Below the pieces are notes generated by a model, which ran no database searches, had not been told where the DNA came from, and saw only the letters and a list, made by a program, of their open reading frames with translations. From Chromobotia macracanthus (Eukaryota; Chordata; Actinopteri; Cypriniformes; Botiidae): a DNA stretch of 64,000 nt. The translations under genes and the position numbers were made by a program. The stretch is from NCBI GenBank assembly GCA_036877525.1, contig JAZGTH010000002.1, positions 2,216,001-2,280,000 on the forward strand, read 5' to 3'. Shown in pieces: positions 1 through 11,700 of this stretch (within the stretch, counting starts at the first letter, position 1; every line of letters starts with the position of its first letter).

Positions 1-1427
1 ACTACAAAACAAGACTTCAAAACCGAACAAAGTATAGACATATTACATATATTAAGTTGATGAAGGAGATAGGATGAAATTTCAGAGGGCTTGATGACAT
101 TAGCTGAAAAGTTATTTCTGGGGCACAGCAATCATTTTGATGAGCAATAAATGAGATCAATGAACAATTTTCCTTTGAATTAAAGTACACATATGAATAA
201 TTCACAATAAGACCAGAAATATGAATTAGAGAAATAAACAGGGTTAATTTTGATTTAATGTTGACTTACAACTCAACAGAAAGTCAGAATGTTCCAAGAG
301 CTTTGGGTGAGATGTTGCACCCCATAAAACTTTCCAGATTTTTGTAGGCTGTCAGCCTGTTGTTTAACAGCCCTGGCTTGGGTATGCATTAATGAATCAG
401 TTCAGTCTGGCCTTATTGCAGATTTGTAATATGATAGCATGTTTTGAAAAATCTGTCATTTGTGATGTCACTTCTGTAAGACCTTAGGAATGTCAAATGT
501 GGAATAGTTGCGAGTAGGAGAAATTTCCCTAAAGATTAAGGCTTTCATTCTAAGTCACTAAACTATCATGATTTAAAAAATATGGTCACATTGAAGTGTG
601 AAGGGAGGGGACAGCTGTTAACCTTTATGATTTAATATGGATACTTTGATCAAATATTGTGAGAGATTTGAATTCCATCTAGAGGATTGATTGGAGAAGT
701 TTCCTCAGAGCTGGAAAAACAAAGTCATAACCTGAGTGAGCCAATTTGGACTGATTTTACTGGATCAGGAAGAGTAAGTGAGGGCGTAAATATAGCTTGT
801 GCCTTACTTAGAGCCAATAAATGAAAAAAATCATGTTTTAAAAGAGTGAGTCACATCTCATTTAGAAAAATGTTCCATTTCAGCAAGACCCTCAAAATAT
901 GTTCTTGGAAAAAATCTCAAAAACATCTTTCCAGTAGTGTTCTTGTTGATTCAACAACATGTCTATATCAATGTAGGTCAATCAGTCTTGCTAGTAGACC
1001 CTAATTTTACATCAACCAACTCAACAGAATGACAACTCTTACACTTTAAAATATGTGGGTTGTGTTATCTCTGACCTTGCATACTTTTGCTTATGGTTTT
1101 TTTAAAACAGAGGGCATGTCACACATCCTGCCAATGGCATACACCTATTTTGGCTAGCATCTGCTATGTAACAGATGAATTTTTGCCAAATTACTGTACC
1201 GTTTCACTGAATGTATAGCCTTTCATGTGAATAACAAAAGATATAGGAAGCATCATTTGGTTTTAAAGCCTGTTTATTTTGCAGTTGTAACTATTCAGAA
1301 ATATATGTAATGTTATATTTATTGCTACTCATGGCCTGTTTTTGGATCACCACTTACCGGTCACTCATCCGGTCACCGTGGTCCATTTCGGTCACACATA
1401 AGTTGTCTTATCTGTTTACTTTGTAAG
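1..1427 (+). other. antxr1 intron, upstream part
   Basis: No exon of the ANTXR1 membrane or vWA region is recognisable here, and no well-defined repeat is seen. Intronic because the first visible antxr1 exon begins with an acceptor site. Confidence 0.6.
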
Positions 1428-1523
1428 GATGATGAAGAGGATGGAGCACCAAAGAAGAAGTGGCCCACAGTCGACGCCTCCTACTATGGGGGAAGAGGAG
1501 TTGGTGGTATTAAAAGAATGGAG
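1428..1523 (+). CDS. antxr1: antxr1 coding exon (first in window)
   Basis: 96 nt, 32 codons, phase 0 at both ends. The acceptor is ttgtaag and the donor gtaagc. It encodes the acidic stretch DDEDG, then PKKKWPTVDASYYGG and ends GGIKRME. It corresponds to the segment just inside the membrane in ANTXR1. Confidence 0.92.
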
Positions 1524-4500
1524 GTAAGCTACAGTTTAATCACTCACTAGAGGAAGTACATCAGTCATTAATTACCTCATGCCGAGTCATTTTACACATA
1601 CCTTTCATCCAGGGGAAGAGGGCTTTGTCGCTGGGAAACCTGGGGCTTAGGTGTCATAAGGGTGATGTGTTCTGTCAGTAAATCTCCAGCTGACAGTTGC
1701 TACTTGGAATCCAACTCCTGTTGTTCACAAAAACCCATTTCATAATTTAATGCAGCAATATACCAAAACTGATTTGAAAGGACACAATAATAAACAGCAT
1801 CTACAGAAAGACAAAAGTGTTTCAGATGCATTCACAGATGGGATTAAAGCTTGAACGGCATTTTTGTAATAATAAAGCAAATATAAACTGAGGTCCAAGG
1901 TCTAAAAATCATGTACTTGTATGTACATGTACATATTTTTTATTTAATACTGAAAAAGAAATTGATAATGTCAGTATTTTGTTAAATGTTACATTTTGGG
2001 GTTATTTGTTAAAACAATGAAATGTAAGACGAAGGAAAAGAGGATTGTATGCAATTACTGTGTCACTAATCAAAAACATAAAGGGGGTTAAATGCTGTTA
2101 TGAAATTCATATTTTTAATTAAACTAGTTAATTTTTTTTTTTGCTAAAAATATTTGTAATAGAAAAACTAGAAAATATTGAAAATATAGAAAATAATTCA
2201 AAACAGAAGCTTTTTTACTAATGTTGTTAGACTAGTTAAGTTAAACTTACTGTATTAAATATGCTGATGGTTTCTTTCTACCCCCAATTCTCATTTTAGG
2301 TTCATTGGGGTGAGAGAGGTTCAACTGAGGAAGGTGCTAAACTAGAAAAGGCAAAGAATGCAAGAGTAAAGATGCCTGAACAAGAGTTTGAGGCTCCTCC
2401 TTCTCGAATCTTAAATAATGGCATGCAGAAACCTCTAGGTGCTGGTAAATGGTACTCGCCTATTAAGGTAAGAAGAACAATTAAACAACAAAATAAAACA
2501 ATAATAATAAATTCTCTGAGCACGTGACATATTCACAGGATCTGGAGAAATAGAAAATATTGAAACTAAGCATAATGGATTCCTGTAGCTCAACTGGTAG
2601 AGTGTAGCACTAACAATGCCAAGGTAATGGGTTCAAGTCCCAGGGAACACACAAACTGATTAAATGTACCTTAAATGCAATGTAAGTCACTTTGTCTAAA
2701 TGTAACCAATTTAATGCTGTGATAAGCTGATTAATAGATCAAACCACAATTATTCTGATATATTAATATTTGCTGAGAAAAGTCTCCAGACAAAGAAAAT
2801 TCAAAGATAGTTGTCATCCATTCCAGATGAAAGCATTTAAGACACTGGATCACACCTCACTGTATAAAATAAAAGGGATTTTAGATAAAACTGTGGTCCC
2901 TTAAACTGTAATCCACAGCCAGGCAACCTGTCCTCAGCATCTATTTTTAAAGCATTTTTTACAGGCACTTAGATAGAGCATTCTGTTTGCAGTTCTCTTT
3001 CGAGGGAATTCAACACTGCGTCAGCTTGACGCTATGGGGAAAATTCATGCATGCCCGAGTCTGAACACATGTAAAACCAGGCCTATTTATAGGCAAATTC
3101 AAGGTCAAGTGACGTAGTATTGTGCACCACAAAGCCTTTTAAAAGCACCTGCAAAATACGTCATCAGCTTTTTTGTCTTCAGAAATCTCTTAGGCTGCAT
3201 GTAGCCAGGCAAAGTGAGGGAGAGAAAAAAAGAGATAGATTAGGAAGAAGTTAGAAAACATGTCTTCCAAAAACTTTACAAAATGCTTTAAAAAAAACAC
3301 CTTGCCCGCGCTATAGCGCAGTGGATGACACGCATCACATGTGTGTTTTTTGTTTGGGGGCGGAGCACGCTTGGTCAGCCCTTGAGAGAGCTGTTCTCAG
3401 TGTGAAGTATCAGATGATGATATGAGTACCAGCAGCCAGATGGGTGTTGAGGCAGACCATTTTCCTCTTTCTGCCACATTTGAGGAGCTGGTTGAGGTTG
3501 TGTCTTGAGAAACTGAGCCTTGATTGGCCAGATGAAATATGGCTGGTGCATCACTGCACACCATGGCAGTTTTGCAGGCGTACTAGGCTGACCTGCTTAA
3601 AGACCTGGACCAAGGTGGGGTTAGAACCGGACGCGGTTCAGGAGCTCCACAGAGTCACAGATCTTGCCCTTCGTGCCACAAAGCAGACGGACAATTCTAT
3701 GCCCTGGTGACTACATAGAGGCATCTTTGGCTCAACCTGTTGGGCATTCGCGACAGGGATAAAGGCTTCCTTTTGGATGCCCCGGTTGCTCCTCAAGGTC
3801 TGTTTGGCAACACAGTGAGCTCTGTCGCCGCCAGATACCAGGAGGCTAAAAAGCAATCAGAGGTGTTCAAGGAGCTCCTCCCCCGCTGTGGTCAGGTCGC
3901 TGCGGCATCAGGCGGTCCGTCCACCTCGGCTTCTTCTAAGACCTCGGCTGCTTATAGGTAGCCGCACAAGGCCAGCGTGGCTGCTCGAGTTCCCCCTCAG
4001 AGATCAAAGGGGACTGGGCAGCCTACGCAGACCTCACAGCCGAAGAGGAGGTTCGATCTGAGGACCGTGATCTCCTCGAAGGCTGAGAAGAAGAAGAACA
4101 CCTGATGCCAGAAGAAGCATACTGGGGGCCAGCCCCACCAAGGGGGGTCCCTGTGCACGCCTTCCTACTGTGCCAAACCCGTCTTGGAGCCCCCACTGGG
4201 GTCTTCTACTTTCCCCGCCACCTCAGCTGTCCAGAATTCTCTTGCTAGTCCTCTACCAGTATAGAGTACTTCCTTTCGGCCTATCTCTATTGCCCCGCAC
4301 CTTCACAAAGTGCGTGGAAGCAGCCCTGGCTCCATTGAGATTCCAGGGCATCTGCATTCTGAACTATATAGATGAGTGCCTGGTCATGGCCAGCTCTCAA
4401 GAGTTAGCTACACAGCATCGAGTTGCTTAGGGCTGAGACTCAACCCCAAGAAAAGTATGCTGTCTCCAGTTCAGAGAACTAATTTTCTGGGGGTAATTTG

Positions 4501-7500
4501 TGATTCCACTACAATGCGGGCACAATTGTCTCCTGCACGTGTGGAGTCCATCCTTGCTGCTGTGGGCAGCGTTTGGCTAGGCCGCTGTTTGACAGTCATA
4601 TTCATAGGCTGTTAGGTCTCCTGGCTGCAGCAGCCAATGTGATTCCGTTAGGTATGCTACACCGTTTCAGTTCTGACTAAAAATTAAGGGGTTTCATCCC
4701 AAAATCCACCCACTAAGCGTGGTAAGGGTTACGCGCAGAGGGCTTCGTATCCTTTCTATGTGGCTCAGAGTTTCTTACCTTGGGTCCCACTCTAGGATTG
4801 TTATGCCATCGCAGGATTCTTATGACGGACGCCTCTCTCACAGACTGGGGTGCGGTTCTCGATGGTTGCTCAGTCCGTGGTCAGTGGGAGGACTCTCATC
4901 TCTCCTGGCACATAAACTGTCTGGAAATGAGGGTGGTGTTTCTGGCATTGAAACACTTCCTCCCACACCTCAAGGGACAACATGTCCTAGTCCGTACAGA
5001 CAACACCACAGCGGTCTCATACCTGAATCACCAAGGAGGACTGCGTTCGCGCCCCCGTTCAGGCTGGCACAGCAGATCTTTCTTTGGGCAGAGACCAGGC
5101 TGCTCTCCATCAGAGCGATGTTTATCCCAGGGCATGCAAATTTGGGATATCCTGTCGAGGCAGAGGCTGAGGCCCAGGGAATGGAGGCTCCATCCACAAG
5201 TGGTGGAGTCCATTTGGCAGAGATATGGCACAGCGGAGGTGGATTTGTTCACCTCAGAGGAGTCGACACACTGTCCCCTCTGGTTCAGCCTCACTCATCC
5301 AGCTCCCTTGGGGCTGGACGCCATGTTGCAGACATGGCCAAGGCTACGTCTGTATGCATTTCCCTTGATAGCCTTGCTCCCGGGAGTCCTAGCCAGGGTC
5401 TGCCAGGACAGAGTTTGTCTGTTTCTAGTAGAGCCGTTCTGGTTGACCCGGGTCTGGTTCTCAGACATAATGTCTCTTCTGGACAGGACTCCTTGGGACC
5501 TCCTATTCTAGGTTCGGGGGTCGATTTTTCACCCCTGGTCAGAGATCTGGAAACTGTGGGTCTGGCCCCTGAGGGGAGCCAGCTCTTAAACTCTGGTCTC
5601 TTAACTAAGGTTGTAGAGACCATTCTGAGTTACCATCTACTAGGAGACTGTATGCCCTGAAGTGGCAGCTCTTTATGTTGTGGTGTGGGCGACACCATGT
5701 TGACCTGGTTCACTGCCCTGTTGGTTCAGTGCTGGAGTTCCTTCAAGAGCGTCTCTCTGCAGGGTTTGTTCCCACCACCCTAAAGGTTTATGTGGCCGCC
5801 GTGTCTGCTAGCCATGAACCTGTTAATGGAGCCTCTATTGGGAGACACCTTCTGGTGTCTCATTTTTTGCGTGGCTGAGGCCGCAACTGAGGTAATGCGG
5901 TCACAAAACAGCACTTATCTCACTGGATCACAAATGCTATAACCCTGACCTATGAGGCCTGTGACCTTGTGTCACCTTTGGGCATTAGAGCCCATTCTAC
6001 CAGGGGTGTAGCATCATCTACAGCTCTGTCTAGGGGAGCATCCCTAAGTGATGTTTGTGCTGCAGCAGGCTGGTCCTCTCCACAATCATTTATTAAATTT
6101 TATAGTTTAGACTTGAACTCAACTCCAGACGCTTAGGTCCTCCTTGGTTGACAGGTCTAAATCTGCTCCTATGCTCTGTGCCAATGTTTCAAAGCATTTG
6201 AGGTAGGCCTTCCCTCACTGTGGCATAGTGGGTATTACTTCCCCATAGTGTAATGCTGATGAAAATGTTACATCCACTGTAAAAATATTATAAAAAGTCT
6301 GGCAGCAAAGTTTTCAGACGGATTCTGTCAAATGATGATAAATAGCCATTTCACAAAATTACAATAAACAAATTAAAAAATACAGATAAGATTTTACAGT
6401 CAAAATTTATTAAATTACAGTATATTACTGTTGATAAATGTTTGTTATATAGTAAAAAAACAAAATGTGAAACTACAATAAAAATAACTCTTTTGACGGT
6501 TAATCTAAATGTTAAGATGGTAAATGACCATTTTACAAAACAGCCATAAAAAACAGATCAGATTATACAGTAAAAATTATTTACGGTATATTACTATTGA
6601 TAAATGTTTATTTAAAAGTGAAAAAACAGGTTTGTGTAATTTCGTCTAACAAAATACATCAAACTAAATCTTTCTAAGTAGGGTGAACAATGAAATTTAA
6701 TATAAAAGCCTGCAGATTTAGGGAAATAATTAGTCGTTTTAGAAAATGCTAACATTTATTGTTACAAATGTTAATTTGACAGTGGAAATACAATCTTAGT
6801 ACGTCAGAACACAGCTACATTAAAAAGGCAATTACTGTAAATGCAAAATATCGAGTAGTTTATGTAATACAACCAAAAATGTTTTTTTATGAACGAAAGG
6901 TCATACTTAAGTGAATAGTTGGACTTTTGAATCATTGGCCTCTAAAGGCTTTGTTTATAATAGGTATAAATTTTATGTAGGACTTAAGGCAAATTTTAAT
7001 TTTACAAATACTCCTACAACCTGATCTACGTCCAGTTTGTACAACCAGCCTCAGAAGACTTGTCCATATTTACTATGCGCTTCAAATTAAAAACAGTCTA
7101 CTCTTTCCACACCTGGATTGCTATGGTCATCTGCTGTGGATCCCCTCATGCAGTCATTTCACATGACCTGAAATCACAAAATAAAATTAGTGTTTTTAAA
7201 TAATTAAATCTGCTTAGACAGTCTGATAGACTGACATGTTTCTTGCCTGACATATATCTTGCCCATGACATGACAGGGACCTTTGATTCAAAATTACATA
7301 TCTGATGCAGCAAGAATCTGATGTACAGGCAAAAAAATAAACGCAATCTTGACACGCTGACACGCTCTCAGTCAGCTGAATACTGATCACCCGCACTAAA
7401 CTACTAGTCACGCTCACTCCCATTGTCTAGTCTCACAGCTCAACCCGATGCCCGTTTAACGTTTACTCATCTAAAGTTTTTCCAATCGGATCCCCAGCTT

Positions 7501-8671
7501 CTCCACAGCTCCATACCCAACGTAAACCTGAAATACAAAGAAGGACGCAGCAGACCCAAGCTAAGTTCTATTAGACGTTGATATGCTACTTGCATACCTA
7601 ATAATGATAATATACGTGCATTTGCCAAGCTTGACATAAATCGCTCAGTGCATGCTGTGGATACTAGAGACTTCCTGTTTCCCATTTTCACCATCATTTT
7701 ATTGCCTCGCCATGGCAACATTTTTAGAGATGTCAGAAATCCCTTCACAATTTTGAATCTTCAATGGCATGATGCTCACCACGTTTGGAGACAATCACAT
7801 GAAATCCCTAGGAGGAGTATTAAAAAGTTGTGTGCATGTGTGTATGATATATGCACCATCTTTTTATGCCCCAGGTTAAATTTTGAAGGTTCAGTGGGCA
7901 TTACCGAGCAAACCACAGTTTATTAAGCTTGTGTTGCTTTTAATGACAGTTAATGTGGCTGTTCTTCAAGACTTCATGCTGTTAGGAAATGTTAGGAAAA
8001 AGCTATTAAAGGCCTTGATATGCAGATATGCAGGATGTTAATGTCAAAATTGTGTAGTTTTTTTTGTCAATCAGAATTGCAAAAATGGGGTTTTTGCACA
8101 TTTGAGCCTCAGTTATTGTCTGAATAAACCTCAGGCTTAGGCCACGTTCAAAACTGGGTATTGTGATAAATGTTTCTTGCTTAAAAGGGGAGACCACAGC
8201 TTTTAATCCTATGGGCTAGCACCAAATGCAGTACCAGAGGTATACAGTGTTAAATAATGTGGTGAAACAATTTTGCAACAAGTCAAATAACCTGTCACAA
8301 ATAATATGTTTACTTTATTTTTTAGTTTATTTATGTGCTTTGTGCACTGTGGTTTATTTTACTGTCTGAGGGAAATGGTTTAAAATGTCAAACAATGACA
8401 GCAAACACATCTGTAGTGGTGAAGAGATTGTATTTGTGTTCTTCTCTTGTTTGTTCATGTTTTTGGGAGTTTTTTCACCCAAAAATGAAAGTTCTGTCTT
8501 TTTTATTCACCCTTATGTTGTTACAAACCCATATGATATTATTTCCTTTTTGGAGCAAATATACAAATATCTGCAAACAAACCTGAGAAATGGGTATTTA
8601 AGCAAAAACATTGCACCTCACATACACCTTTAAATATATGCACTGTATGTTATGCTTGGTTTTCACTAACT

Positions 8672-8719
<48 letters not shown>

Positions 8720-11700
8720 GATGCACAGGGAAAACTGGATGCATTATGGGTACTATTAAAGAAAGGCTATGACAGAGTATCCATCATGCGACCACAACCA
8801 GGAGATAAGGTAAGACACTTGTTACTGTTGAAATTTAGCATAGCCTTAAAATGTGACTTAAAATGCATCATCTGAACTTTTATGCAGTATAAAAGTATAA
8901 AATAGCAATAATATATTGATTGTAAAGAGAGTATTGTGAAGTACAGTATGCAGTTTAGCTGTAACCCTACAACCCCCCCCCAAAATAAAACATGCCTTGA
9001 CATCCAAGCCAGCAAGTTCAATGCCCTACAAAGATGTTTATAAAAGATCTTGTTAAAATATGAGCAGTCACCCTCCTCAATATGACTTATTTATGACTTT
9101 GTGTTGAGAGACATACATGGTTAGTAGATTGTATAACGTTTGAGTGAACTATTCTGTTAAGTGTGCATATTTTTATTAAAGGGGTCATGACATTTTTTTA
9201 ATATTATTTTGTTCCCTAAGGCGCAATAAATAAGTTTTTTGCCTGCGTTTTTTGAGTGTTCCCCTTTAAGAAACGTTTGCTTATTTAAAATTTTAGCCAA
9301 TGAATTTCATATCGTCAGGGTAAGATGGCCTTCAAATCCACTCACTCCTCCAAAGTACTCCAAAGTATTCCCTTTAGAGTTGATCATTTTCAACTAAAGA
9401 AGCTGTCAGTGTCAACAGATCTGCCCTGAAAGCCAGCCCAAAGACCAGTTCACACTAAGGACAATAAATATAAAGGACAAAAACTATATTTAAAAAAAAA
9501 TAAACTCATTATTGAGCATTCAAAACAGTCTCCTTACCCTGGTTCACAAATGTAAGTTTATAATAATAATTTATAATTTGAGCTGCCAGGAAATTAGTGT
9601 CAATTACACTTCAACATGTAAATAAAACTATTTAACCTGAACTTTTATGTTTCAAACAGAGGTGGTGAAAGAGAGGCAAAAGCTACTGCAGCTTTAAGAG
9701 AACAGCGGAATCCACACCACACCTATAACAATATTGATACAGAAAAGAATATCTTTATAGGATCTATATAGGATTTTCTTTCCAGCTGAGGAACAATAAA
9801 ATTACAGCCAATCAAAATCCATTAAAATTTAAAGGGGTCACTCATTTTGTTACTGCAAGCTTAAACATTATCGTTTGTTGGTGTGGACACCTAACAATAT
9901 TGGGTCAAGGCTTTGCATTTGTGTACTAGGGGTGTAACAATGTACTATTAATCAAATAATGAAACATAACTGATTATGTAAAACTGGCAGATAATATTTC
10001 ATATATCATAGGTCTGTAAGATCTATTGTAATTACATTGCAGAATTTTTTAAGGTATCAGCACACACTAGAGTTAGAAAATGGATATTAGATTGTATTGT
10101 GATGAAACTTGAAATTTACACATACCTAATGTTTACATGTGTAATATGCATATGTTTTTGACCTTAGTATATTAAGTGGTTTGAATTATTTATGTATAGA
10201 ACACAACAAGGTGTTGTTGGTAAGAAGATTTCTACCAACAAATACACATATTAGTGAAAACATTTAATCAACATCTTGATTAAAAAATTGGATGCAGGTT
10301 ATTTTATATTTATATTCCAGTAACATTACACCTGCTCCAAACGCAGCAGCAGAGCAACTAAACATTTTCATTTTTATTGCCACAAAATGTGTGTGCCCTT
10401 TTTTTTTTACAAAAATTGGGAGATGTCTACACAGTCAACAGAACCATTTGTACCTAACGGCACATGTAGAGGTTGTTGTCATTTATTAGGGTGAAAAATA
10501 GTGCAAAACTCAACACCCGCACACTCTTGTTTTCTAAGGAGTTAGCTTAGTAGCTGTGAATTTCATTTCCCACTGCTTGTTTGGAGGGTCAAAATGTGTT
10601 ACATTTGGCTTAACTTAAAACCTTATCATGTTAAGAGGTACGTTTCACAGATTTCACCAAATTTATTACCAAAACTCAATCCATAACAAAATTATTTTTT
10701 CTTGTGTTGTATAACTTCACATATTTGCGGGTGGGATGGAGATGTTTAGGTTTGTGCCTGATGATGTCCAGGCCTTATATTTATTTTCAAGGTCATTATA
10801 GAATGACTCAATTCACTTCCTAAAGCTAAAAAGAAACTCAATATTAATCCTCTACAGTAATACCAAGACCTTTTTTGAAGAACTTTGGAATGCCATTCAG
10901 TATCATGGTATTATGTATCAGAGTGCCACAATCCAAGTCAACATGAATGTCTTGGATTTACTTGGAACCACCTGGATGTATTTACATTTAATGAATATGT
11001 TTTAGGGCTGTCCAAGTGAGTTCTACAATTGCAAAATGATGATGGTTTTAACCTGATACTGTGAGGCCACAGATACTTGGCACACTGCTGTTAAGATATC
11101 CACTTAAAAGTAGTTGTATTATTTCCCTTATGTAGAAATCTGTAGAAGACCATCTGTTCATGGGTTTGAAACTTTTGGTTTTGTTTACAAATAAAGCATT
11201 CTCCACCAAAAATGTAATTTTCTCCAAAATTGATGTTAGTATATTTATTTTCCCTGTGTATGAAAAAGAAAAATTATTTCAAAAGGTAAATATTAATAAT
11301 TGATTAGGATCAATAAATGATTTGGAGTGAATCTTCTACATTCTTTCAAAGTATAGTTAGTTTGTTGGGTGGGGCATATGTAGCTATCTTAATGAAATAT
11401 AACTTGTTATTGTGAGTCTGATCTGTCTATATGTGGTTTACGAGAACATGTGAATAATGAATGACGTGTATAACAAGTCTATGAGTACACTTCCAATGTC
11501 CTCTTAAACCAAATGGCTTTAAAAAACATAATAAATGGTGTTATTTGTCAAATTAAACGATTAGCTATTTCTACTAGAAGGCAAAACTTCTATAATCTAT
11601 AATCTTTGCTTCAGCCTGGTGGGTTGACACTTCTCTTCAAGATATTTTGACCTACAACCATAACAAACAGCCATAATGCTTTCAGAGCCAAAATAGAGCA

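Larger units (their letters stand above)
2990..6272 (+). mobile_element. DIRS-like tyrosine-recombinase retrotransposon, degraded, in an antxr1 intron
   Basis: About 3.3 kb with imperfect inverted ends (cgtcagcttgacgctatgggg near 3020 and its counterpart near 6240-6265). In order it holds a gag-like remnant (3740-3961), reverse transcriptase (about 4228-4600), RNase H (4780-5035), a spacer (to about 5510) and a tyrosine recombinase (about 5640-6135). Frameshifts and stops separate the parts. This order and the split inverted ends are those of DIRS1-type elements, not LTR elements. It inserted in the sense orientation of antxr1. Confidence 0.85.

Noticed and set aside
2583..2640. tRNA gene
   Set aside because: A and B boxes are present but the acceptor stem does not close and a SINE tail follows. 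Called a SINE.
4780..5511. 243-codon frame as a host gene
   Set aside because: Its motifs are RNase H and spacer motifs of a DIRS element and it sits between RT and recombinase remnants.
4719..5660. 313-codon frame on the + strand
   Set aside because: Overlaps the RNase H frame in another phase with no protein motifs; open only because the region is GC-rich.
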